A DNA stretch of 64,000 bases, taken from Mangrovibrevibacter kandeliae. GTDB lineage: Bacteria > Pseudomonadota > Alphaproteobacteria > Rhizobiales > Rhizobiaceae. The notes beneath the pieces were generated by a model that was not told the origin of the DNA, made no database searches, and saw only the letters and a program-made list of their open reading frames with translations. The stretch covers positions 1 to 64,000 of the forward strand of contig NZ_JANIFJ010000008.1 of assembly GCF_024519155.1 (NCBI RefSeq). The letters run 5' to 3'. A program made the position numbers and the translations under genes. Of this stretch, positions 51,746 through 64,000 are shown piece by piece (position 1 is the stretch's first letter; each line of letters begins with the position of its first letter).

Positions 51746-52644
51746 AACCCGGCGCGCCCGTGCAGGTGAAGGACGGCGCGCTGCGCCGGCTCGCGTTGCG
51801 CGCTTCGATCATGGGGCGCCGCCTCGCGATCTTCTCGGAGGATCTCGGCGCCGTCCGTGCGCCGGGCTTCGGTGCCGTCGCTGCCGTGTTCCTGGGCGTC
51901 ACGGGCCTCTACGGGATGGCGCTCGGCGGTCATACGATGACGGTCGTCGACGGCGTCGGCCAGCCGCTCGGCTTTGCCATCGACAGCATCGACGTGAAGG
52001 GCAATCACGAGACCTCGGAGATCGACATCCTCCAGACGCTCTGGGGAACCGGTGCTCAGAGCCTCCTGTCGCTGGATCCGAGTGCCGCGCGCCAGGCGCT
52101 GGAGGCGATGCCCTGGATCGAGAAGGCGTCGGTGGCGAAGGTCTATCCGGACCGGGTCGCCATCGACCTCGCCGAGCGCAAGCCCTTCGCGCTGTGGCAG
52201 AACGGCCAGGAGCTGTTCATCGTTGACCGCGACGGGCGTCCGATCGTGCCGTTCGGCGCCGACCGCTTCTCCAACCTGCCGCTGGTGGTGGGGACGGGCG
52301 CCGAGACGCATGCGGCCGAATTCCTCGACCAGCTCGAGGTGCTTCCCGAGCTTCGCGCAAGGGTGCGGGCCTATATCCGCGTCGGTGGTCGGCGCTGGGA
52401 TTTGCGGCTCGACAACGGCGTGACCGTTCGTCTGCCTGAAGAGCAGCCCGTCGAGGCCGCGGCCGAGGTGGCGCGCATGGACCGGGAGGAGGGCCTCCTG
52501 TCGCGCGACATCGCCGCTGTCGACATGCGGATCGAGGACCGGATGGTCATCAAGCTCACACCGGATGCGGTGGTGCGGCGCAATGCGGCGCTGAAGGCCC
52601 GGCAGAAGTTGATCGCCCGCAGCGAGAAGGACAAGCCGGTATGA
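51733..52644 (+). CDS. ftsQ: Cell division protein FtsQ
   Basis: 303 residues from ATG 51733. A basic cytoplasmic tail (1-43), one membrane helix (about 47-68, [20 protein letters not shown]), a POTRA domain (about 83-155, [19 protein letters not shown]) and the FtsQ beta domain ([25 protein letters not shown], quoted in part as [14 protein letters not shown]). It recruits FtsL and FtsB to the septum. It overlaps ddl upstream and the ftsA start downstream. Confidence 0.94.
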   Translation: MPSMKPGAPVQVKDGALRRLALRASIMGRRLAIFSEDLGAVRAPGFGAVAAVFLGVTGLYGMALGGHTMTVVDGVGQPLGFAIDSIDVKGNHETSEIDILQTLWGTGAQSLLSLDPSAARQALEAMPWIEKASVAKVYPDRVAIDLAERKPFALWQNGQELFIVDRDGRPIVPFGADRFSNLPLVVGTGAETHAAEFLDQLEVLPELRARVRAYIRVGGRRWDLRLDNGVTVRLPEEQPVEAAAEVARMDREEGLLSRDIAAVDMRIEDRMVIKLTPDAVVRRNAALKARQKLIARSEKDKPV

Positions 52645-53969
52645 GCCTTCTGTCCCGCCGGTCCGGCAAGCTGCCCCGGATGCGCAAGCTGTCGCTGCGC
52701 CGGTCGCGCATCATCTCCGTCCTCGACGTCGGCAGCTCCAAGATCACCTGCCTGATCGCGCGGCTGCGCCCGTGCGACGAGACCGAGACGCTGCCGAACC
52801 GCACGCATCGCATCGACGTCATTGGGGTCGGGCATCAGCGGTCACGCGGCATCAAGTCGGGCGTCGTCGTCGACCTCGAGGCGGCCGAGCAGTCGATCCG
52901 CTTCTGCGTCGATGCCGCCGAGCGCATGGCCGGCGTCACCATCGAGTCGCTCATCGTCTCGGTCACCGCCGGGCGCCTGAAGAGCTTGCGCGGCCGGGCC
53001 GAAACGCAGCTGGCGGGTCCGCAGGTCTCCTCCGAGGATCTCAAGCGCGTGCTCGGCATGTCGGCGCGCGCGCCGATCGAGGACGGCCGGCTCGTGCTCC
53101 ACTCGATCCCGTTCGACCTGTCGCTCGACGGCGAGACGGGCCTCGAAAACCCGGAAGGCATGGTCGGGCGCGCGCTCGGTGCGGATCTCCATCTCCTCAC
53201 TGCCGAGGAAACGCCGCTGCGCAACCTCGAAGCCGCGGTGAACCGCTCGCGCCTCGTGGTCGAGGCCTTCGTCGCGACGCCCTTCGCCAGCGGCCTTTCC
53301 TGTCTCGTCGACGACGAAGCGGCGATGGGCTCGGCCTGCATCGACATGGGATCGGGCTCGACCACCATCGCGATCTTCCAAAACGGCCGCTTCGTCTACG
53401 CCGATTCGGTCGCGCTCGGCGGCAACCACATCACCATGGATCTCGCGCGCGGTCTTTCGATCCGGCCGGAGCACGCCGAGCGGCTCAAGGTGATGCACGG
53501 CACCACCATGAGCGAGCTGATGGACGACGCCGAGACGATCCAGGTGGAACCGCTCGGCGACGACGGGGGCGAGGTGCCGATCACGGTCGCCCGCTCGCTG
53601 ATCTCGCGCATCATCAAGCCGCGCGTCGAGGAGACGCTGGAGCTGATCCGCGACCGGCTGGTCGCCTCGGGCCTCGGCCACGTCATCGGCAAGCGGGTGG
53701 TGCTGACGGGCGGCGCGAGCCAGCTCGCCGGCCTGCCCGAGACGGCGCGCGCGATCATGCAGCGCAACGTGCGGCTCGGCCGTCCGGTCGGCGTGTCCGG
53801 CCTCTCGGCCGCGAACAAGAGCCCGGCCTTCGCCACCTCGGTCGGACTGCTGATCTACCCCCAGGTGGCGACGAGCGAGCATTTCGCCGAGACGGCGGGC
53901 GCTGGCTTCGGCTTCGACGAGACCTCGCAGCTCGGTCGCTTCGGCGCCTGGTTGCGGCACAGCTTTTAG
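52641..53969 (+). CDS. ftsA: Cell division actin-like protein FtsA
   Basis: 442 residues. Actin-fold signatures: ISVLDVGSSKITCLIARL (phosphate 1), the 1C domain region VTIESLIVSVTAG, CIDMGSGSTTIAIF (phosphate 2) and VVLTGGASQLAGLPE (adenosine). The extreme C-terminus LGRFGAWLRHSF is an amphipathic membrane-targeting helix, so FtsA can tether FtsZ to the membrane. A basic N-terminal leader (SRRSGKLPRMRKLSLRRSR) precedes the fold. The ATG overlaps the ftsQ stop. A 128-bp gap separates it from ftsZ. Confidence 0.95.
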   Translation: MSLLSRRSGKLPRMRKLSLRRSRIISVLDVGSSKITCLIARLRPCDETETLPNRTHRIDVIGVGHQRSRGIKSGVVVDLEAAEQSIRFCVDAAERMAGVTIESLIVSVTAGRLKSLRGRAETQLAGPQVSSEDLKRVLGMSARAPIEDGRLVLHSIPFDLSLDGETGLENPEGMVGRALGADLHLLTAEETPLRNLEAAVNRSRLVVEAFVATPFASGLSCLVDDEAAMGSACIDMGSGSTTIAIFQNGRFVYADSVALGGNHITMDLARGLSIRPEHAERLKVMHGTTMSELMDDAETIQVEPLGDDGGEVPITVARSLISRIIKPRVEETLELIRDRLVASGLGHVIGKRVVLTGGASQLAGLPETARAIMQRNVRLGRPVGVSGLSAANKSPAFATSVGLLIYPQVATSEHFAETAGAGFGFDETSQLGRFGAWLRHSF

Positions 53970-54097
53970 GAATCTGACGAGGTCGGCTTCGGGCCAGCGT
54001 CGTCTGAAACAGTCACCGCCAAGGTCGGCGGACACGGCAACAGGACATGGCCGAGGCGGCGAGCCGGCCGGACGATTGTGCGAGAGGAACGGGAAAC

Positions 54098-55681
54098 ATG
54101 AGCATCACCCTGCAGAAGCCGGACATCACGGAGCTGAAGCCGCGGATCACCGTGTTCGGTGTCGGCGGCGGTGGCTGCAACGCGGTCAACAACATGATCA
54201 ATGCGGGCCTGGAAGGCGTCGAGTTCGTCATCGCGAACACCGATGCTCAGGCGCTGCGCTCCTCGCGCGCCGAGCGGGTGATCCAGATGGGCGTCGCCGT
54301 CACCGAGGGACTGGGCGCCGGCTCGCAGCCCGAGGTGGGCCGTGCCGCCGCCGAGGAGTCGCTCGACGAGATCTGCGATCACCTGATGGGCTCGCACATG
54401 TGCTTCGTGACCGCCGGCATGGGCGGCGGCACCGGCACGGGCGCCGCGCCGGTCGTTGCCCGCGCCGCGCGCGAGAAGGGCATCCTCACCGTCGGCGTCG
54501 TGACCAAGCCGTTCCACTTCGAGGGCCAGCGCCGGCTGCGCATCGCCGAGCAGGGCATCGAGGATCTGCAGAAGAACGTCGACACGCTGATCGTCATTCC
54601 GAACCAGAACCTCTTCCGCATCGCCAACGACAAGACCACCTTCGCCGACGCCTTCGGCATGGCCGACCAGGTGCTCTACTCGGGTGTCGCCTGCATCACC
54701 GACCTGATGGTCAAGGAAGGCCTGATCAACCTCGACTTCGCCGACGTCCGCTCGGTGATGCGCGAGATGGGCAAGGCGATGATGGGCACCGGCGAGGCGT
54801 CGGGCGAGGGCCGTGCGATGGCCGCCGCCGAGGCCGCGATCGCCAACCCGCTGCTCGACGAAACCTCGATGAAAGGCGCCAAGGGCCTCCTGATCTCGAT
54901 CACCGGCGGCCGTGACCTCACCCTGTTCGAGGTGGACGAGGCGGCGACCCGGATCCGCGAGGAGGTCGATTCCGACGCCAACATCATCCTCGGCGCGACC
55001 TTCGACGAGTCGCTCGAGGGCGTGATCCGCGTCTCGGTGGTCGCCACCGGCATCGACAAGGTGATGACCGAGGTGGTCGAGCGCCCGGTGGAGATCCGCA
55101 CCGTCGCCGCGCCGCGGCAGACCGCGCCGTCCGCTCCGGTTGCCGCTGCGCCGGCACCGGTCGCGGTCCCGGCGGTCGCTGCTGCCGCGCAGTCCGCGCC
55201 GCTGTCCCAGGACTTCCAGACCTACGAGGAGACCGCTGCGGCCGACGAGGCTCCGGCAGTCGAGGACGACTTCACCGTCGCGCTCGAGGCCGAGATCGCC
55301 CACGCCACGCACCAGCCGCAGATGGCCGCGCCGCACGCCGCTCCGGTGCGCATGCCGCGTGTCGAGGACTTCCCGCCGATGGTCCAGGCCGAGATGCAGG
55401 CCAAGGCCGAGGTCGCGGCCGGCGAGGAGAAGGGCCCGATGGGCCTCCTGCGCCGCCTGACCACCGGGCTGTCGCGCCGCGAGGAAGAGGAAGCGCAGGC
55501 CGAGGCCGCCCGGGCGCCCAAGGCCGGCGAGCTTCGCCGGCCGGCGACGCCGGACACCAGCGCCTACGCGCCGCGCCGCTCGGCCGCCGACTCGGCTGCC
55601 CGCCCGGCGCCGCAGGCCCGGCCGATCTCGGATGACGAGCAGCTGGAGATCCCGGCGTTCCTGCGCCGCCAGTCCAACTGA
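54098..55681 (+). CDS. ftsZ: Cell division tubulin FtsZ (long-linker type)
   Basis: 527 residues from ATG 54098, with GAGAGGA upstream; an in-frame extension to 54047 is not supported. The GTPase domain (about 14-320) has [21 protein letters not shown], the tubulin signature GGGTGTG at 109-115 and the T7 loop [10 protein letters not shown]. The linker (about 325-511) is long, disordered and rich in Ala, Pro and Glu. The C-terminal peptide [10 protein letters not shown] (516-525) binds FtsA and other partners. It polymerises into the Z ring. It is followed by a perfect hairpin terminator, ending the dcw cluster. Confidence 0.97.
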   Translation: MSITLQKPDITELKPRITVFGVGGGGCNAVNNMINAGLEGVEFVIANTDAQALRSSRAERVIQMGVAVTEGLGAGSQPEVGRAAAEESLDEICDHLMGSHMCFVTAGMGGGTGTGAAPVVARAAREKGILTVGVVTKPFHFEGQRRLRIAEQGIEDLQKNVDTLIVIPNQNLFRIANDKTTFADAFGMADQVLYSGVACITDLMVKEGLINLDFADVRSVMREMGKAMMGTGEASGEGRAMAAAEAAIANPLLDETSMKGAKGLLISITGGRDLTLFEVDEAATRIREEVDSDANIILGATFDESLEGVIRVSVVATGIDKVMTEVVERPVEIRTVAAPRQTAPSAPVAAAPAPVAVPAVAAAAQSAPLSQDFQTYEETAAADEAPAVEDDFTVALEAEIAHATHQPQMAAPHAAPVRMPRVEDFPPMVQAEMQAKAEVAAGEEKGPMGLLRRLTTGLSRREEEEAQAEAARAPKAGELRRPATPDTSAYAPRRSAADSAARPAPQARPISDDEQLEIPAFLRRQSN

Positions 55682-55709
55682 CCGATCCGCGTTGCACATC
55701 TGTCACATC

Positions 55710-55737
55710 GGCCTGCCGCTCCCAAGAGCGGCAGGCC
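55710..55737 (+). terminator. Terminator after ftsZ
   Basis: A perfect 12-bp stem, GGCCTGCCGCTC (55710-55721) with GAGCGGCAGGCC (55726-55737), a CCAA loop, then TTCTCGT. It begins 28 bases after the ftsZ stop. Confidence 0.8.
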
Positions 55738-55816
55738 TTCTCGTAAGTAGCTGAAAAATAACGCATTCTTCTCGGGCCGCCTGGCGGAGCGGTAACAAGG
55801 GGTAATCAAGCGTGAT

Positions 55817-55845
55817 TTGGCTGCAACGCGCCTGCGAACTAGGTT
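55817..55845 (+). promoter_or_regulatory. Candidate promoter of lpxC
   Basis: TTGGCT at 55817-55822, 17 bases, TAGGTT at 55840-55845. It is a moderate sigma-70-like pair in the gap after the ftsZ terminator, giving a leader of about 110 bases before lpxC. Confidence 0.35.
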
Positions 55846-55962
55846 GCACAGACGTTCAAGAGTGCTGCGGATCGTCTTTCGGGGGAAAGGCAAGCAAGCG
55901 GCAGGGGCTTCTTCGTCGCGGCAGGCATTGATGGCCGCGGCGGGGACGAAAGGACAGTGCGA

Positions 55963-56910
55963 GTGTTGATGACCTTCCAGCAGACGATCGGCGCTCAGAT
56001 CGACATCACCGGCGTCGGCGTCCATAGCGGTCAGTCGGTTCGCCTGTCGCTTCTGCCGGCCGAGACCGACACCGGCGTCGTCTTCCATCTGTCGGACAAG
56101 AGCGGCCTCCTGCACGAGATCAAGGCGCTGTCGTCGAACGTCGTTCCGACGGACCTGTCGACGGTCTTGGGCGATCCCGCCGGCCCGCACGTCGCCACCG
56201 TCGAGCATCTGATGGCGGCCCTGTACGCCATGGGGATCGACAACGTCGTGGTGCGGATCGACGGCCGCGAGACGCCGATCATGGACGGCTGCTCGGCCGC
56301 GTTCGTGGATGCCATCGCCGAGGCCGGCGTCGTGGCGCAGAGCGCGAAGCGCCGCTACATCCGCGTGCTGAAGCCGGTGCGTGTCGAGCTGAATGGCGCC
56401 TTCGCCGAGTACGTTCCGGCGGGCACGACGCGCTTCGAGGTCGAGATCGACTTTCCCAGCTCCGCGATCGGCCGCCAGCGCTTTGCCGGCGACCTCACCG
56501 AAGGCCTCTTCCGCAACGAGATCGCTTCGGCCCGCACGTTCGGCTTCATGAAGGATGTCGAGCGGCTCTGGGCGTCGGGTCACGCGCTCGGCTCCTCGCT
56601 CGCCAATTCGGTGGTGATCGGCGACGATGACGGCATCATCAACTCCGACGGCCTGCGCTTCACGGACGAGTTCGTCCGCCACAAGACCCTGGATGCGGTC
56701 GGTGATCAGGCACTCGCCGGGGCGCGGGTGATCGGCTGCTATCGCTCCTACCGCGGCGGCCACAAGCTGAACGCGATCGCGCTGCAGACGCTGCTTGCCG
56801 ACCGGCGGGCCTTCGAGTTCGTGGAGCTGCCGGCGCGCAACCGGGCTTCGTCCCGTCATGCGCCTGTCGTGGCCGCTGCCGCGCCGGCCTTCGGGCCGCA
56901 AACCATCTAG
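55963..56910 (+). CDS. lpxC: UDP-3-O-acyl-GlcNAc deacetylase LpxC
   Basis: 315 residues from GTG 55963, which is 9 bases from the AAGGA at 55949-55953; an ATG at 55969 would align exactly with the enterobacterial start and a GTG at 55957 is too close to the ribosome site. The zinc ligands are H82 (VEHLMAAL), H240 and D244 (RHKTLDAVGD), and the catalytic base H267 lies in GGHKLNAIAL. GVGVHSGQ marks the N-terminus. It performs the first committed step of lipid A synthesis. The organism therefore makes LPS. Confidence 0.95.
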   Translation: MLMTFQQTIGAQIDITGVGVHSGQSVRLSLLPAETDTGVVFHLSDKSGLLHEIKALSSNVVPTDLSTVLGDPAGPHVATVEHLMAALYAMGIDNVVVRIDGRETPIMDGCSAAFVDAIAEAGVVAQSAKRRYIRVLKPVRVELNGAFAEYVPAGTTRFEVEIDFPSSAIGRQRFAGDLTEGLFRNEIASARTFGFMKDVERLWASGHALGSSLANSVVIGDDDGIINSDGLRFTDEFVRHKTLDAVGDQALAGARVIGCYRSYRGGHKLNAIALQTLLADRRAFEFVELPARNRASSRHAPVVAAAAPAFGPQTI

Positions 56911-57043
56911 GACGCAACACCCGGAACAGAAGCGTTTCCCCAGGGGCGGCTGCCACAAAAAAGGCGCGTCCTCGGCGTTGAAGCGTTGTCGGCCCTCTCG
57001 GCTTGGCCTAGAGAGGGGCGGGGGTTGAACAAAGCGGGACTTC

Positions 57044-57928
57044 ATGAGCATGCGCCATTCGCCGTTTGCGCGGGTAATGCCGTCGCGTGCCGCGGCTCGG
57101 CTGGCCGTCGGCGTCGCCGTCGCGGCTTCGATCGCCGGGCTGTCGGGCTGCATGTCGGACGACAAGGACGTCGACGTGCTGGCGCTCGCGGCCCAGACCG
57201 AACCGGCGGACTCGCTCTACAACCAGGGCCTCGCCAATCTCGAAGGCGGCCGGCTCACCGAAGCCTCCAAGAAGTTCGAGGCGGTCGACCGTCAGCATCC
57301 CTATTCCGAGTGGGCCCGCAAGGCCTTGGTGATGAGCGCCTTCACCAACTACCGGCGCGGCGAGTACGAGGAGGCGGTCACCGCCTCCAAGCGCTACCTC
57401 TCGCTCTATCCCGGCAGCGAGGATGCGGCCTACGCCCAGTACATCATCGGCCTCAGCTACTATCGCCAGATCCCGGACGTGACGCGCGACCAGAAGGCCT
57501 CGTCGCGGGCCGCTGCGGCGATGCAGGAGGTGGTCGACCGGTACCCCGACTCGCCCTACGCCGAGGATGCGAAGTCGAAGATCCGCATCGCCGACGACCA
57601 GCTCGCCGGCAAGGAGATGCAGATCGGGCGCTACTACCTCGAGCGGCGCGAATACGTCGCGGCCATCAACCGATTCAAGAACGTCATCGACACCTACCCG
57701 CAGACGCGCCAGGTGGAAGAGGCGCTCGCACGCCTGACTGAGGCCTACTACGCGATGGGACTGACTCAGGAAGCGCAGGCCGCTGCCTCCGTGCTGGGCC
57801 AGAACTTCCCCGACTCGCAGTGGTACAAGGACTCCTACGCGCTGCTCGAGTCGAAGGGCCTGAAGCCGCAGGCGGGCAGCAGCACGTCCTGGTTCGGCCA
57901 GATCGCGAGCAAGATCACCGGCGCCTGA
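57044..57928 (+). CDS. bamD: Outer membrane assembly lipoprotein BamD
   Basis: 294 residues. A long leader ends in a lipobox, GLSGC, with C36 lipidated. The mature protein is a string of TPR repeats (about 55-260): [50 protein letters not shown] and [20 protein letters not shown] (quoted in part). It is the essential partner of BamA in inserting beta-barrels. It sits between lpxC and recN, its usual place in this order of bacteria. Confidence 0.94.
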   Translation: MSMRHSPFARVMPSRAAARLAVGVAVAASIAGLSGCMSDDKDVDVLALAAQTEPADSLYNQGLANLEGGRLTEASKKFEAVDRQHPYSEWARKALVMSAFTNYRRGEYEEAVTASKRYLSLYPGSEDAAYAQYIIGLSYYRQIPDVTRDQKASSRAAAAMQEVVDRYPDSPYAEDAKSKIRIADDQLAGKEMQIGRYYLERREYVAAINRFKNVIDTYPQTRQVEEALARLTEAYYAMGLTQEAQAAASVLGQNFPDSQWYKDSYALLESKGLKPQAGSSTSWFGQIASKITGA

Positions 57929-58128
57929 TCGCGGTCCGGTCCGAACCCTTCCGACGCGCGGCTCCGCAGGCCTGGAGGCCGCGCCCGATCGCGGGGAGGG
58001 GCCTCGTCATTCGGCGGTGCCGCTTGCCGTCTCCGCTTCGCTTTGCACTTAACGCCGGACCGTTCGAAGGCTAAGTCTGGCTGCGCACGGTTCTCGCGCG
58101 GAGGCTCGGCAGAGCGACGTCATCTTCC

Positions 58129-62450
<4,322 letters not shown>

Positions 62451-62498
62451 GCCGCTAGAACGACCTTCCTTCCGCAGAGCGTCCCCCGAGTCCGCCCC

Positions 62499-63203
62499 GT
62501 GTCATCTCGATCCGACTTCCGCGCGGGCCTGCGCGACGTCCTGCCCGTGCTCCTCGCAATCATGCCCTTCGGCATCGTCTACGGCGCTCTGGCCGTCGAC
62601 GCCGGCCTGTCGGTGCTCGAAGCCTGCGGCCTGTCGCTGACGATCTACGCCGGCGCCAGCCAGCTGGTCGCGCTGCAGATGGTCGGGCTGGGTGCCCCGC
62701 TGTGGGTCGTCCTCTTCGCGCTGACGATGGTGAACCTGCGCCATCTCCTCTACTCGGCGTCGGTCGGGCGGCATCTCGGCGCGTTCAGCTGGTGGCAGAA
62801 GGCGCTCGCCTTCTGCTTCCTCGTCGATCCGGTGTTCGGCGCCGCTGAGACGCGAGTCCTGACCCATCGCCTGAGCCCCACCTACTACTTCGCCTTCGCC
62901 ATGGCGCTGTATGGCGGCTGGCAGGTGGCGACGCTGATCGGTGCGACCCTTGGCGGCTTCATCGGCGATCCGGCGGCGCTCGGCCTCGACTTCATCCTGC
63001 CGGTCTACTTCCTGACCATGGTGATGGAGTTCCGCCACCGCGCCGGCTTCTATCCGGTCGCCGCGATCAGCGCCGTCGCATCGATCGCGGTCTATGCGCT
63101 GATTGGACCGCCCTGGCACGTCACGCTCGGCGCGCTCGCTGGGCTCGGCTATGCGGCGCTGTTTCCGCCGAAGGGCCGGTCCCAGGATGGAGGCGCGGCA
63201 TGA
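62499..63203 (+). CDS. azlC: AzlC-family branched-chain amino acid permease subunit
   Basis: 234 residues, GTG start at 62499. AzlC features: MPFGIVYGALAVDAGLS, the conserved LTIYAGASQLVALQM, MVNLRHLLYSASV and a later VYFLTMVMEFRHR. About six to eight membrane segments are present. With the small AzlD partner it exports branched-chain amino acids or analogues. Its stop overlaps the azlD start (ATGA). Confidence 0.93.
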   Translation: MSSRSDFRAGLRDVLPVLLAIMPFGIVYGALAVDAGLSVLEACGLSLTIYAGASQLVALQMVGLGAPLWVVLFALTMVNLRHLLYSASVGRHLGAFSWWQKALAFCFLVDPVFGAAETRVLTHRLSPTYYFAFAMALYGGWQVATLIGATLGGFIGDPAALGLDFILPVYFLTMVMEFRHRAGFYPVAAISAVASIAVYALIGPPWHVTLGALAGLGYAALFPPKGRSQDGGAA

Positions 63204-63496
63204 GCGAGATCTGGTGGATCGTGCTTCTCGGCGGCGGCCTGACCTACCTGACGCGGTCCGGCGGCCATCTCGTCCTGTCGCGCTTCGAACGCGTGCCGCC
63301 GCGTCTTGCCGCAGCGCTGAACGCCGTGCCCGCAGCGGTGCTGACGACGCTCGTCGCGCCGGTGCTCCTGACCGGCGACTGGCCGGAGCGGGTGGCGATC
63401 GTCCTGTCGCTGTTCCTCGCCCTGCGGCTGCCGCTGATCGCCACCGTCGCGCTCGGCACGGCGATGGTCGCGCTGGCGCGGGCCGCCGGGCTCTAG
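63200..63496 (+). CDS. azlD: AzlD-family branched-chain amino acid transport subunit
   Basis: A 98-residue membrane protein with about three helices. Signature features: GGGLTYLTRSGGHLVL at the start, then RLAAALNAVPAAVLTTLVAP and a hydrophobic C-terminal half. It is the small partner of AzlC. It overlaps azlC by four bases and converges with the cytochrome b561 gene. Confidence 0.92.
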   Translation: MSEIWWIVLLGGGLTYLTRSGGHLVLSRFERVPPRLAAALNAVPAAVLTTLVAPVLLTGDWPERVAIVLSLFLALRLPLIATVALGTAMVALARAAGL

Positions 63497-63537
63497 GCCA
63501 GCGGCGGAGCCACGCGGATCGGGGTCGGCGTTCGAGG

Positions 63538-64000
63538 TCAGCCCGGCCTGACGATGCGCCGCAGGACGTCGGTCTTGAACCAGAACTGCTGCGCCAGGGC
63601 GCCGAGGATGTGCAGCGCGATCAGGACCAGCAGCGGGTTCCAGAGGAACTCGTGCACCTCGCCCGCCGGGGGGACGTTGCCGAACCAGGCGACGAGCCCG
63701 GTGACGGGGATGACGAAGAGCAGGGCGTAGATGAGGCCGTGCGTGACCTTGGCGAGCCAGTAGGCCCAGCTCGGCTCGTTCTCAGGATAGGGCGGACGGC
63801 CGCGGGCGAAGCGATCCCAGAGCCGGATTGCGGCGAAGACGAGGACCAGCGTGCCCGCGATGATGTGGACCCAGCCGAGAGTCTGGTCGGTCGAGCTGAG
63901 CTCGGTCCCGCGCCTGAAGGAGCGCCACATCGCCACCATCGACTCGTGGTCGATGTACTGGACGAGGATCAGCGCGACGATGAGCCAGTGCATCCAGATG
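63538..64000 (-). CDS. Cytochrome b561 family protein (5' end beyond window)
   Basis: The frame runs from the stop at 63538 to the window edge without a clear start. The first methionine inside (63993) begins MHWLIVALILVQY, but codons upstream continue in frame (Ile-Trp), and relatives have about 10 more residues before the first His, so the start probably lies outside. Four membrane helices carry histidines that can bind two b hemes: HWL near the start, GWVHIIAG, KVTHGLIY and LIALHILGAL. It moves electrons from quinol to an unknown acceptor. RRIVRPG is the C-terminus. Confidence 0.88.
   Translation of the reverse strand, partial: IWMHWLIVALILVQYIDHESMVAMWRSFRRGTELSSTDQTLGWVHIIAGTLVLVFAAIRLWDRFARGRPPYPENEPSWAYWLAKVTHGLIYALLFVIPVTGLVAWFGNVPPAGEVHEFLWNPLLVLIALHILGALAQQFWFKTDVLRRIVRPG

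Overview
The window is a GC-rich stretch of a bacterial chromosome. It almost certainly comes from an alphaproteobacterium of the order Hyphomicrobiales (Rhizobiales). The evidence is a chemotaxis operon in the Sinorhizobium order (receptor, cheS, cheY1, cheA, cheW, cheR, cheB, cheY2, cheD, cheT), a RirA-type iron regulator, an HWE-family sensor kinase, a CtrA-type cell-cycle box in front of ddl-ftsQAZ, an FtsZ with a long C-terminal linker, and the gene order dcw cluster, lpxC, bamD, recN, ligA. The sequence alone does not resolve family or genus. I see no insertion sequence, prophage, CRISPR array, tRNA or rRNA.

Layout. (1) 1-7.4 kb: chemotaxis operon, starting with the tail of a methyl-accepting receptor that ends in a CheR/CheB-binding pentapeptide. 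(2) 7.4-10.1 kb: a small secreted protein, a TonB-like energy transducer and rirA. (3) 10.2-12.4 kb: an unrecognised membrane coiled-coil protein and a periplasmic ClpP-like serine protease homologue, behind a perfect CtrA-type box. (4) 12.4-24 kb: housekeeping and accessory genes, namely an MgtC-like membrane protein, an alpha/beta hydrolase, a secreted RNase T2, EttA, an HWE kinase with a decayed ATP-binding domain plus a lone receiver, DedA, MOSC, DUF2293, TrmO, and an ArsR-methyltransferase regulator with metF. (5) 24-36 kb: amidase and EamA exporter divergent from a PLP decarboxylase, DUF4112, a GFA-fold protein, a CPA2 antiporter, three murein hydrolases or amidases, DUF899, TerB-DnaJ, and the RNase P RNA gene. 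(6) 36.4-55.7 kb: a complete division and cell-wall (dcw) cluster from mraZ to ftsZ. (7) 55.9-64 kb: lpxC, bamD, recN, ligA, azlCD and a truncated cytochrome b561.

How the genes work together. The chemotaxis block is a full signalling unit: receptor, kinase, coupling protein, adaptation enzymes CheR, CheB and CheD, two CheY proteins, and two small accessory proteins that probably tune phosphate flow. The dcw block makes lipid II (MurC-F, MraY, MurG, Ddl) and builds the divisome (FtsL, I, W, Q, A, Z). Its leader carries four CCC(A/T) repeats with a 10-bp period overlapping a sigma-70-like promoter (a likely MraZ operator) and a TTAA-N7-TTAA site. A second, perfect TTAA-N7-TTAAC site precedes ddl-ftsQAZ, and a third precedes the unknown membrane/protease pair. 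This suggests that the unknown pair shares cell-cycle timing with division.

The most interesting unexplained items are the CtrA-boxed coiled-coil/ClpP-like pair, the CheT protein with a CheZ-like DxxxQ motif and a C-terminal tail shared with CheD, the HWE kinase with decayed catalytic motifs, a 28-residue membrane microprotein, and a start-less membrane-protein remnant after the MOSC gene.
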